47,201 nt of DNA from an uncultured Verrucomicrobiales bacterium (GTDB lineage: Bacteria; Verrucomicrobiota; Verrucomicrobiia; Limisphaerales; JAYPXF01). The stretch is from contig CALBIE010000591.1 in NCBI GenBank assembly GCA_937893495.1, positions 1 through 47,201 on the forward strand, in the 5' to 3' direction. Shown in pieces: positions 1-7,999 of the stretch. Positions within the stretch are counted from its first letter, which is position 1. Every line of letters begins with the position of its first letter. The notes beneath the pieces are model-generated. The model searched no databases and was not told the DNA's origin. It saw only the letters and a program-made list of their open reading frames with translations. The translations under genes were made by a program, and so were the position numbers.

Positions 1-1
1 T

Positions 2-490
2 GAGATTTACGTTCGCGAGGCGCGGCGACTGGAGGGACGCCATACAATCACGCAGCGCGATCTCATGCCCTTGCCCGGGTCCGTCAGAACGTCGGCTTAC
101 GCGGATGCCATCGCGATTACGGATTGGTACATGGATTCACACGCGGTCACACGGGGCAGAGCCCGTGGAAGCCTCGACGAAGGCAAGATGATGCTTCACG
201 CCGAAACCTGGCCGGGACAGATCCCTTATCGCTGCCTGTTGCCGAAGGACCTCGATAACTTGCTGGTGCCTGTTTGCCTTTCCGCCACTCACGTCGCCTG
301 GGGGGCAATTCGTCTGGAGCCAACCTGGATGCAAACCGGTGAAGCCGCTGGCTTCGCCGCCGCGCTGGCCTTGAAACAGGGCATTACGGTGGGGCAACTC
401 GATCCGGACGTGTTGGTCCGGAAACTGAAGCAGAACCAATTCCTCCTCAATTTTTACGAGCAGGCTGAAGTGTTTCGTTCACTTCCGTAA
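2..490 (+). CDS. FAD-dependent oxidoreductase, C-terminal fragment (5' end outside window)
   Basis: Open frame continues upstream of the listed ATG (EIYVREARRLEGRHTITQRDLMP...). The C-terminal pattern 'LDNLLVPVCLSATHVAWGAIRLEPTWMQTGEAAGFAAALA' is typical of this family. Confidence 0.8.
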   Translation, partial: EIYVREARRLEGRHTITQRDLMPLPGSVRTSAYADAIAITDWYMDSHAVTRGRARGSLDEGKMMLHAETWPGQIPYRCLLPKDLDNLLVPVCLSATHVAWGAIRLEPTWMQTGEAAGFAAALALKQGITVGQLDPDVLVRKLKQNQFLLNFYEQAEVFRSLP

Positions 491-582
491 CCGAGTTACG
501 TGAAAATGTGTCGAGGTGCTCCCGGTGAAGCGATTTCGAGATAGAGATTGTTGTTCGCTGCGCGGAATCGCCATAATCCGGC

Positions 583-1629
583 ATGCCTTCTGAAGATTCC
601 GCCACCGGAATATCCGTGTCGATGAGGCCAAGGTTCAGCCTGTTCAAGTGGCTGTTGCTCCTTCCTGTTCGTCTGTTGATTCTGGTCGCCTGGTTGTGGG
701 CGGCGGCGGGTTGTTACTACTTCCCCGGACTTCCGCAGAAGGTTCAGATTGTGCTCTGCGCGGCACTCGGCCTGAGCACCATCGTCATCTTCATTGTCTC
801 GCGCGGCTTCTTTCGTTTCGTGCTCTTCACGATCGGATTCGTCGCACTCGGTTTCGCGCTGGAAAGCGGAAAGGCTTCCAATGAGCACCAATGGAACCCC
901 ATGCATGCGCGCAGCCCATCGATCGTTTTTGACGGAAACATCGTCACGATTAAAAACTTTCGGAACTTCAACTATCGATCTGTCTCCGACTTTGCAGAGC
1001 AGTGGGAAGAGCGGACGATTGATTTGAACACCGTCGAGGGAGTTGATTACGTCATCCAACCTTTCGCGAAATGGCGCGGGCTCGCGCATACCTTTGTCAC
1101 CTTTCGCTTCACCGGCGGCACCAATCTAACCATCTCGGTCGAGGCGCGCCGGGAATTGGACGAGGAATATCATCCCGTGGCCGGCCTGTTTCATCACTTC
1201 GAACTTCTGTACCTGATCGGCAGCGAGAAAGACCTGATCGGTTCACGGGCAAGTATTCGCGAATATCCGATCTACTTGTTTCCGACTCGAGCCACTTCTG
1301 CGGAAGCACGAACGCTGCTCAAGGAAATGCTCGAACGTGCTCAGGCTCTCACAGTATCACCCGAGTATTACCAGACGGCGTTTAAGAATTGCACGACGAC
1401 CGTGATCGGCCATGTGAACCAGCAACGAACAAACAAGATTCGCTTTGACTGGAGGGTCTATTTACCGGGTTACGTTGATGAACTCGCATTTGAATTGGGA
1501 CTAATCGACTTCAACGGTTCGCTAAAGGAGGCTCGCCCGAAATGTCGCATTTATCGGACTGGCGGAAACGAACTGGCTGAAGCCGAATGGTCAAAAATGC
1601 TGCGTGAGCAGATAGGCCGGGTTGAGTGA
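583..1629 (+). CDS. Membrane protein with DUF4105 / Lnb N-terminal periplasmic-like domain
   Basis: 348-aa ORF with N-terminal TM helices, then 'KWRGLAHTFVTFRFTGG...EYPIYLFPT...YQTAFKNCTTTVIGHVN', which resembles DUF4105 proteins. Confidence 0.65.
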   Translation: MPSEDSATGISVSMRPRFSLFKWLLLLPVRLLILVAWLWAAAGCYYFPGLPQKVQIVLCAALGLSTIVIFIVSRGFFRFVLFTIGFVALGFALESGKASNEHQWNPMHARSPSIVFDGNIVTIKNFRNFNYRSVSDFAEQWEERTIDLNTVEGVDYVIQPFAKWRGLAHTFVTFRFTGGTNLTISVEARRELDEEYHPVAGLFHHFELLYLIGSEKDLIGSRASIREYPIYLFPTRATSAEARTLLKEMLERAQALTVSPEYYQTAFKNCTTTVIGHVNQQRTNKIRFDWRVYLPGYVDELAFELGLIDFNGSLKEARPKCRIYRTGGNELAEAEWSKMLREQIGRVE

Positions 1630-1736
1630 TCATGGCATTGCCCGATGGGGGGTGGATCCACCTTTGATTGAAGTTCATCCGCGCCGCGCCTGGGCGTGGA
1701 GCGCCGGGATCCGACAGATCGCTCTCACCGAATCCG

Positions 1737-2834
1737 CTACTTCGGCAATACCAGCCCAAGGACGTCTTCGCGCGCGAACATCCACACAATGGCCGCGAGT
1801 GCAATGTAGGGACCATAGGGCAGGCGACTGGACCATTCGCGTTTCCCCAGCACGATCAGTGTGACGCCGATGATGGAACCAATGACCGCGCTCAGCATCA
1901 GGCTGAAGAGCACGGCGTTCCAGCCGAGGAATGCGCCGATCGCGGCCATGAACTTCACATCGCCCAACCCCATGGCCTCGCGCGGGAGAATCATTTCGCT
2001 GGTGCGCGCCTCCATGAAATGCACTGACTCGGGATCGAAAACCTGGTCCGCGATTTTCAATCGTCTCGGGCTGAGTTCCACGTCCACGTCCCAGAAGCAG
2101 CGATCCACTGTCTCCAGCCGGTCGGCCCGGAACCGAATGGTGTCGGAATTGCGATAGAACACCTCCCCGTATGACCGGACTTCATCCGGGAGAAACAAAT
2201 CCGTCTCCGAAAACACGACGCGAGAACCGGACTCCAGTTCGAGTTGCTCGCGTCCAAACATCAGTTTGCCCAGGCGAAGAATCGCATACACCAGTCCTCC
2301 GCCAACCACGATTCCGTAAAAACTCTGCTCCATTCCCGTTGCGGCCTTCTCCACTCCGTGCAAAGCCGGCACCAGTGCCGAGGCGATAAAACCGGCGGCA
2401 ATTCCGCCGAGAGTGATCTCGTCCGGAATGATGAAATGTTCGAAATCAATAAACGTCGCCACAATCAATCCGCCAAAGAGGATTGAGTAAGCGATTGCGA
2501 TCCCGACTGAGATATCGCCAAAGGCCAACCAGCACGACATGAATGCCACGCCGGTCAGCAGCTCGACCAGAAAGTAGCGGGCTGAGATGGCCGCATTGCA
2601 GTTCGCGCATTTGCCGCCGAGCCAGAGCCACGTGAATATCGGGATATTAAGAACGGCGGGGATGGAATATTTGCACTCCGGGCAATGTGATCTTGGTTTC
2701 ACGATGCTCATTTCACGCGGCATGCGGTGAATGCACACGTTCAGGAAGCTTCCGGCGATGGCGCCATAGACGAAAAATACCACCGTCCAGAATTGAAACG
2801 GCATCTGCGTGTAGGGACTCACCTCAGTTTCCAT
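1737..2834 (-). CDS. Prepilin peptidase (A24 family, PilD-like)
   Basis: GSFLNVCIHRMP, CPECKYSIP...CANCNAAIS zinc motif, DFEHFIIPDEITL and GLGDVKFMAAIGAFLGW catalytic Asp motifs. Start taken as METEVSPY (2834), not the longer ORF start at 2975. Confidence 0.88.
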   Translation of the reverse strand: METEVSPYTQMPFQFWTVVFFVYGAIAGSFLNVCIHRMPREMSIVKPRSHCPECKYSIPAVLNIPIFTWLWLGGKCANCNAAISARYFLVELLTGVAFMSCWLAFGDISVGIAIAYSILFGGLIVATFIDFEHFIIPDEITLGGIAAGFIASALVPALHGVEKAATGMEQSFYGIVVGGGLVYAILRLGKLMFGREQLELESGSRVVFSETDLFLPDEVRSYGEVFYRNSDTIRFRADRLETVDRCFWDVDVELSPRRLKIADQVFDPESVHFMEARTSEMILPREAMGLGDVKFMAAIGAFLGWNAVLFSLMLSAVIGSIIGVTLIVLGKREWSSRLPYGPYIALAAIVWMFAREDVLGLVLPK

Positions 2835-3750
2835 AAACTTCTTTCCGTAATGCCGCTCGCATGACTTCAACCGGCGCGATTCGCCCGGTCCAGATTTCCA
2901 GCGCCGCCGTGCCCTGATACAACAACATTCCCAGACCGTTGGCAGTTTGCGCGCCCGCTTCCCGCGCCCGGGCAAGGAATGGTGTTTCCGCCGGACGATA
3001 AATCATGTCGTAAACTTTCGGGGCGCCGTTGACGGAAAATCGCGATTCGTCGAGCGGTGATGCATCGCCATCTTTCAAGCCCAGCGACGTGGCGTTCAAC
3101 AGGATGTCCGCCTTTTGATCATCCGGATAGCCCGCCGTGGCGTTGACATCCGGATACGTTTCCCTGATTTCATTCTGCACCGCGACGGCTTTGCTTTCCG
3201 TACGGTTCACCAGCCGGATCGATTTCACACCCTCGGCAGCCAACCGTAAAGCAGCCACCCGTCCCGCGCCACCCGCACCCAGCAGAACCACAGTTGCTCC
3301 TTTCAATTCTGCTCCCAAATCCTCGCAGAGCGAACGAACGATTGCATCCGCATCGGTGTTGAAGCCCTTCGTTCGAATATCGCCTTCGTAATCGACCGGC
3401 AATTCTCCCAGCGAGACCCATTCACCTGCATCATCTTGCCCCTCAAAACGAATCGTGTTCACCGCTCCCCAGGTGCGGGCGCTCTCATCCAGTTCATCCA
3501 CCAGTTCATACGCCAGCAACTTGTGCGGCACGGTCAGGTTGAGGCCGATGTATTTCATCGCCTGCGCGCCGCGAATCGCCTCCGCCAGATCATCCGGATG
3601 AACGTCAAAAGCCAGGTAACGCCAGTTCAGTTCAAGCGCGACAATCCCGGCATTCTGCAGTGCCGGCGACGCCGAGTGCTTTACGGGATGTCCATATACG
3701 GCGCAAATGCGCGTCGTCGCGGAAATCGAGTTGGCAGGGCTACCGGGCAC
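2824..3750 (-). CDS. aroE: Shikimate dehydrogenase
   Basis: ICAVYGHPVKHSASPALQNAG, GLNLTVPHK, GAVNTI, VVLLGAGGAGRVAALRLA, DILLNATSLG, NGLGMLLYQG. Confidence 0.95.
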   Translation of the reverse strand: MPGSPANSISATTRICAVYGHPVKHSASPALQNAGIVALELNWRYLAFDVHPDDLAEAIRGAQAMKYIGLNLTVPHKLLAYELVDELDESARTWGAVNTIRFEGQDDAGEWVSLGELPVDYEGDIRTKGFNTDADAIVRSLCEDLGAELKGATVVLLGAGGAGRVAALRLAAEGVKSIRLVNRTESKAVAVQNEIRETYPDVNATAGYPDDQKADILLNATSLGLKDGDASPLDESRFSVNGAPKVYDMIYRPAETPFLARAREAGAQTANGLGMLLYQGTAALEIWTGRIAPVEVMRAALRKEVYGN

Positions 3751-3877
3751 GCGCGGAAGTTAAAGGCAGCCGGAACTCCGTTCAAAGGTTTTGTTTTGAT
3801 CACTCGTCGCCGCCGATTCAGGTAGCGTGTGATTTCAATTTCTTGACGTGGCCATGGAGTAAGTGCTTAAAGGCACG

Positions 3878-6349
3878 ATGAAATCCCGCCTTACTGGCGT
3901 CTTTGTCGCCGTAGCGTTTCTCGGAACATTACTACCTGTTGAGGCGGCGGTTGTACCGATCGCTGGCAAAGCTTCATGGGCAACCGGTGTGGTCGAACCA
4001 CGTATTTCGCCGGACGGGCAATCCGTTGCGGGATCGTATCAGGGCTCGATCGCCGTAGTGTCGCTGAAGACCGGTGCCATGCGAATCCTGACACACGGGG
4101 AAGGATGGGATGTTTCCCCCGTATGGTCGCCTGATGGCAAACGCATTGCCTATATCAAGTCGCCAAACCATTCCGCCGGACGTCTGGCGATCCTTAACAC
4201 CGTCGATGGTTCTGAGGTGAAGTTGCCAGTTGCTGTTGGAACTCGAAGTCCCATCTGGTTTCACCCGGACGGTATGCGACTGCTTGGAAAACTGGCGACC
4301 CGCGGCCCCGCGGTCCGAATTTCATGGCTGGATCTCAAGACCGGCGAGGTTGAGGTTGTTAAAGGCATCGAGGACAGTTCGGGAACGCGACGGGCCACAT
4401 TCGCGCTCTCTTCGGATGGAAACTCGATATATTTCACTTCGCAATATGATCAGTCCGGCGAGCAAGGCGGCAACAATGGTCCGCAGGCCGATGTGTTTCG
4501 TATTTCGGCCGGCGGTGGTATTGCCGAGAAGCTCTTCCAATGGCCCGCCCGTATCTACAACTGCGCTGCGGCGGACAACGGGGCCGGCCTTTACATCGCG
4601 ACCGACCTTGGCACCACACACAACGACATCTGGTTTGTCCCATTTGATAAACCCAACGCGAACGCGAAAAAAATCTCCTTCGGTCAGGCCGACGAAGATT
4701 GGCCGTCGGTCTCCGTGAACGGTGACAAGATAGTCTTCACCGATAATCGCGATGGCGCGACCGGACTCGTCGTGGCGAATCCGAGAGAAAACCAGGAGGA
4801 GCGAGTCATGGTGCGTTCGATTGATTACGGGTCGGCCATCGGCAACATGCGCCTCAAGCTGGATGACCCACGCACCAGTGAGCCCTATGCCGCCCGGGTG
4901 TCCATCAAACGCAAGGACGGCAAATACTTCGCGCCGCCCGGCGCCATGTATCACATCACGGCCGGGCTCGGCTACTTCATCTCGCGCGGCGATGTCGCAA
5001 TGAGGATCCCCGTTGGCGTGTACGAAATTCGCGTCTTTCGTGGCACGGAATGGATTCCCGATCTGACGGAGGCAACCATCACAGCCAACGGCGGGCTGAC
5101 TGAACAGGTGTTTCATCCGGCCAACACCCGCTGGGTCCACATGGCAAACCGAGGCTGGTATTCCGGCGAGAATCACATCCACGCCAACTACGGTTACGGC
5201 CAGTGGTACAACACCCCGCAATCCATTCGTGACTGGGTGGAGGCCGAGGATTTGAACGTGGCGAACCTTGTCATTGGCAACTCGGACGGCGACTCGGTCT
5301 TTGACCGTTCATTCTTCCGCGGCGGCCCCGACCCGTTGTCCGATGCGGACACCATTCTCTGGTGGAACGAGGAGTTCCGCTCGACAAGTTGGGGTCACAT
5401 GACGCTGTTTCACCTGAAGCAACTCGTGGAACCCATCTTCACCGGCTTCAAAAACACGACCAACCCGCGCGACATTCCCGCCAACTACGAGATCCTGCGC
5501 CGCACGCGAATGCAGAATGGCGCGGCTGGCTACACTCATCCGACGAATAATCGCGAGGACTTTTATGACCAACCCTACTCGGCCAAGGGACTTCCGGTGG
5601 ATGTTGCGCTCGGTCTCGTCGATTGCGCGGACTTCATGGGCGTCGTTTATGAGAATGCGATTCCATACTGGTATGAACTGCTCAACGCCGGATTCCGCCT
5701 GCCCGCCTCGGCCGGCACCGATTGCTTTCTCAACCGCGCCAACTGCCTGCCGCCCGGCTGGGGCCGCGTCTATGTTCATCTGCCAGACGGACTGGACTAC
5801 GCGAAATGGGTCGAGGGCGTGAAGGCCGGCCGCTCGTTTGTGAGCAACGGCCCGGTGTTGGAATTCAGCGCGAACGCCGCTGCCATCGGCGACACCATCC
5901 GGCTCAAGCAGCCCGGCAAGGTCCGCGTCCGTGGCAAGGTCGAATCACAATTTCCGCTGGAGACACTGGAAGTCGTTCACAACGGAAAAGTCATCGCCAC
6001 CGTGAAACCCGGCCATGGACGCGCTACAACGATTGACCAGGATGTGGCCGTGACCGAAAGCGGCTGGCTGGCCGTGCGCGCCAGCGGCAAACCCGTGCGG
6101 TATTGGCCCGGTCGCTCACAAGGTGCGCATACGAATCCCATTTATTTGCAGGTCGCCGCCCAGCCGCAGAACACCAAAAAGAGCGCGGAGTATTTCCTCA
6201 AATGGATTGATCGGCTCGAAGCGCAGTTGAGGGAACGTGATCGTATTCCACCAAGCGAATGGGAAGACGTGAAGAAGCATCTGGATTTGGCGAGAGAAGT
6301 GTATCAAGGCAAGGTTTCAGCGGCGGCAAGATCCAGACTCGTCAGATGA
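3878..6349 (+). CDS. TolB/PD40 beta-propeller plus CehA/McbA-type metallohydrolase, secreted
   Basis: Signal peptide MKSRLTGVFVAVAFLGTLLPVEA. PD40-like repeats (WDVSPVWSPDGKRIAYI). C-terminal 'NRGWYSGENHIHANYGYGQW...GTDCF' resembles the CehA/McbA family. Confidence 0.75.
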   Translation: MKSRLTGVFVAVAFLGTLLPVEAAVVPIAGKASWATGVVEPRISPDGQSVAGSYQGSIAVVSLKTGAMRILTHGEGWDVSPVWSPDGKRIAYIKSPNHSAGRLAILNTVDGSEVKLPVAVGTRSPIWFHPDGMRLLGKLATRGPAVRISWLDLKTGEVEVVKGIEDSSGTRRATFALSSDGNSIYFTSQYDQSGEQGGNNGPQADVFRISAGGGIAEKLFQWPARIYNCAAADNGAGLYIATDLGTTHNDIWFVPFDKPNANAKKISFGQADEDWPSVSVNGDKIVFTDNRDGATGLVVANPRENQEERVMVRSIDYGSAIGNMRLKLDDPRTSEPYAARVSIKRKDGKYFAPPGAMYHITAGLGYFISRGDVAMRIPVGVYEIRVFRGTEWIPDLTEATITANGGLTEQVFHPANTRWVHMANRGWYSGENHIHANYGYGQWYNTPQSIRDWVEAEDLNVANLVIGNSDGDSVFDRSFFRGGPDPLSDADTILWWNEEFRSTSWGHMTLFHLKQLVEPIFTGFKNTTNPRDIPANYEILRRTRMQNGAAGYTHPTNNREDFYDQPYSAKGLPVDVALGLVDCADFMGVVYENAIPYWYELLNAGFRLPASAGTDCFLNRANCLPPGWGRVYVHLPDGLDYAKWVEGVKAGRSFVSNGPVLEFSANAAAIGDTIRLKQPGKVRVRGKVESQFPLETLEVVHNGKVIATVKPGHGRATTIDQDVAVTESGWLAVRASGKPVRYWPGRSQGAHTNPIYLQVAAQPQNTKKSAEYFLKWIDRLEAQLRERDRIPPSEWEDVKKHLDLAREVYQGKVSAAARSRLVR

Positions 6350-6380
6350 CACTCCGAAACTCGGGGCAGAGGCACGAACG

Positions 6381-7111
6381 CTACGATTGGTCTGGCCATT
6401 GGCTGTCGGCAAAGCGAATCAGTTTATTCAGTCCGGAATCCTTCAATCTCTGGATTGGCACCAGGTCTTCCAAACGACAGGCCAGTTGCTTCAGAGCCTC
6501 TCTGACGCATCGGTCGAAGCGGAGATTTCGCAACAACTTGATTTCGTTGATGATGTCACGTTGACGGAGGAACTCCTTCCGGCCCTCGTCGATCAGGAAT
6601 TCGAGATAAGCGGGCAGGATTGAAACCAGAATTCGAAGATGTTTTTAATCCTGTCGGCCGGCCTGATTCAAGTTGATGAGATTGTGACATTTTCCCTTGA
6701 ACAGGAAGATTGGATCCATCACACGACACCGGTTGATTTCCAGACATCTCGCGCGAACCTTGCCGAGTTGGCTCACACCGATTCCCATTACGGAACCGAA
6801 AAGGTCCAGCGTCCTGGATGGGGTGCCACTGGTTTTGAAAACACCAACCTGCACATCCTCCGGCGACGTGGCGCGATGTAATCGTCCCGCAATCACCTTG
6901 TCGATGTTATCCAGGGTAGTCTTTGATACCCACAGGCACAATCCTTTGACGTGAACGGTAAAAACCGGTCGAGGCCGGAAACTCGGCCATGAAAAAACTC
7001 AGCCCACAAATTGACCGCCTGTCCGCCTTCAAGAAAATAGGGAAGGCCGGCTTCAGTCAGAGCCTGAAAACACTCCACATAATCCGCGGGAGACGTTGGT
7101 TGGGATTTCAC
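6381..7111 (-). pseudogene. Nucleotidyltransferase-like (DUF6036/AbiEii-like) gene broken by a frameshift and an in-frame stop
   Basis: GTG start 'MKSQPTSPADYVECFQALTEAGLPYFLEGGQAVNLWAEFF...RFLPFTSKDC' continues in another frame as 'LWVSKTTLDNIDKVI...NLINLNQAGRQD', then TAA, then same-frame 'KHLRILVSILPAYLEFLIDEGRKEFLRQRDIINEIKLLRNLRF...'. Confidence 0.6.
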
Positions 7112-7296
7112 CGGCCGACAGCCCGCCGCAAATTGCTGATCTTGGCTCCCTTGAAAAAGCCACCGCTAAAAACGGAATTCTCCCGTTGAATTCGACGGCC
7201 ATCGACGCCGCGCTCAATACGCAAGTCATCGGCCCGGCGCGAACGCCGCTTTTCCATCGCCCGCCCGGCCACCCAATTGTCTTTTGCTTCAGGCAT
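7108..7296 (-). CDS. Small hypothetical ORF overlapping the nucleotidyltransferase remnant by 4 nt (GTGA)
   Basis: 62-aa ORF; its TGA (7108-7110) overlaps the GTG start at 7111-7109. Basic composition, no recognised motif. Confidence 0.3.
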   Translation of the reverse strand: MPEAKDNWVAGRAMEKRRSRRADDLRIERGVDGRRIQRENSVFSGGFFKGAKISNLRRAVGR

Positions 7297-7306
7297 TGCA
7301 GGTAAA

Positions 7307-7390
7307 TCTAGCGCCTTGGATGGTGCCCGTCAATCCGGCAAGCCCGGCGCGGGACTGCACCAGCACGTTGGTGTCGATCACCACTCTCAT
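7307..7390 (-). pseudogene. Truncated PIN-domain (VapC-like) toxin N-terminus
   Basis: Reads MRVVIDTNVLVQSRAGLAGLTGTNPRR*. 'VVIDTNVLV' is the N-terminal PIN signature, and the frame ends after 27 aa. Confidence 0.55.
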
Positions 7391-7392
7391 GC

Positions 7393-7554
7393 TCAACGAA
7401 AGGGATGCCTGGTGCGGTGCGCTTGAATGGCCGCGTCGATTTGTTCTGAATCCAGCTTCCCCGCGAGTCTATCCGCATTCGCCTCCTCGGCCATCTCGGC
7501 GAAAAGACTGCGCCGTTCGAACTCCCTCAGCAACTCATGCACCGCAGTCAACAC
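7393..7554 (-). CDS. Possible antitoxin or antitoxin remnant upstream of the PIN fragment
   Basis: Short ORF VLTAVHELLREFERRSLFAEMAEEANADRLAGKLDSEQIDAAIQAHRTRHPFR*, ending 2 nt before the PIN ATG (TGAGCATG), in toxin-antitoxin gene order. Confidence 0.35.
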   Translation of the reverse strand: MLTAVHELLREFERRSLFAEMAEEANADRLAGKLDSEQIDAAIQAHRTRHPFR

Positions 7555-7581
7555 AGAATCGGAGAACAGAATCCGATGACA

Positions 7582-7950
7582 TTAATATTTCCATTTCAGG
7601 CTCCAACCATAGTTGTGGCAAATCATGGCGAAAGAGATTACTGCAATCAAAATCCATGCGACCGGATGAAATCCCGCGGCCAGGTAATACACAAACGGAA
7701 AACTTGATTTTTCAATCCAACTCGGATGGACAAACATCGGATCCAACCCACGGCCCCATCTCGGCAACTGATAGCAAAGAGGAGCAATTGCAACCATTGA
7801 CACGAGCCAAAGAAGAAAATTGATCAAGATCTTCGGTGGTTGAGGGTCTGCTTCATCTTCCTTCATCAGTTCCAAAGTCCAGCGTTCGAAAATATCCCTG
7901 TGCACCGCTAAAGGCAACAAGTCAATATTCAGATAGCCCCCGCTTTCCAA
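7582..7950 (-). CDS. Hypothetical small membrane protein
   Basis: 122-aa ORF with hydrophobic stretches (ILINFLLWLVSMVAIAPLCY, VAWILIAVISFAMICHNYG). Confidence 0.45.
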   Translation of the reverse strand: MESGGYLNIDLLPLAVHRDIFERWTLELMKEDEADPQPPKILINFLLWLVSMVAIAPLCYQLPRWGRGLDPMFVHPSWIEKSSFPFVYYLAAGFHPVAWILIAVISFAMICHNYGWSLKWKY

Positions 7951-7999
7951 TTTCTTTTTCCTTTGGATTCACGGAGGGCCTTTGAGACATTGACCGCCC

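Noticed and set aside
4322-5221. 299-aa minus-strand ORF
   Set aside because: Antisense shadow of the CehA/McbA-type hydrolase. Rich in V/G/R/D from codon-position reflection, with no domain.
6387-6623. 78-aa plus-strand ORF
   Set aside because: Antisense to the 3' part of the decayed nucleotidyltransferase gene, whose minus-strand translation makes better protein sense.
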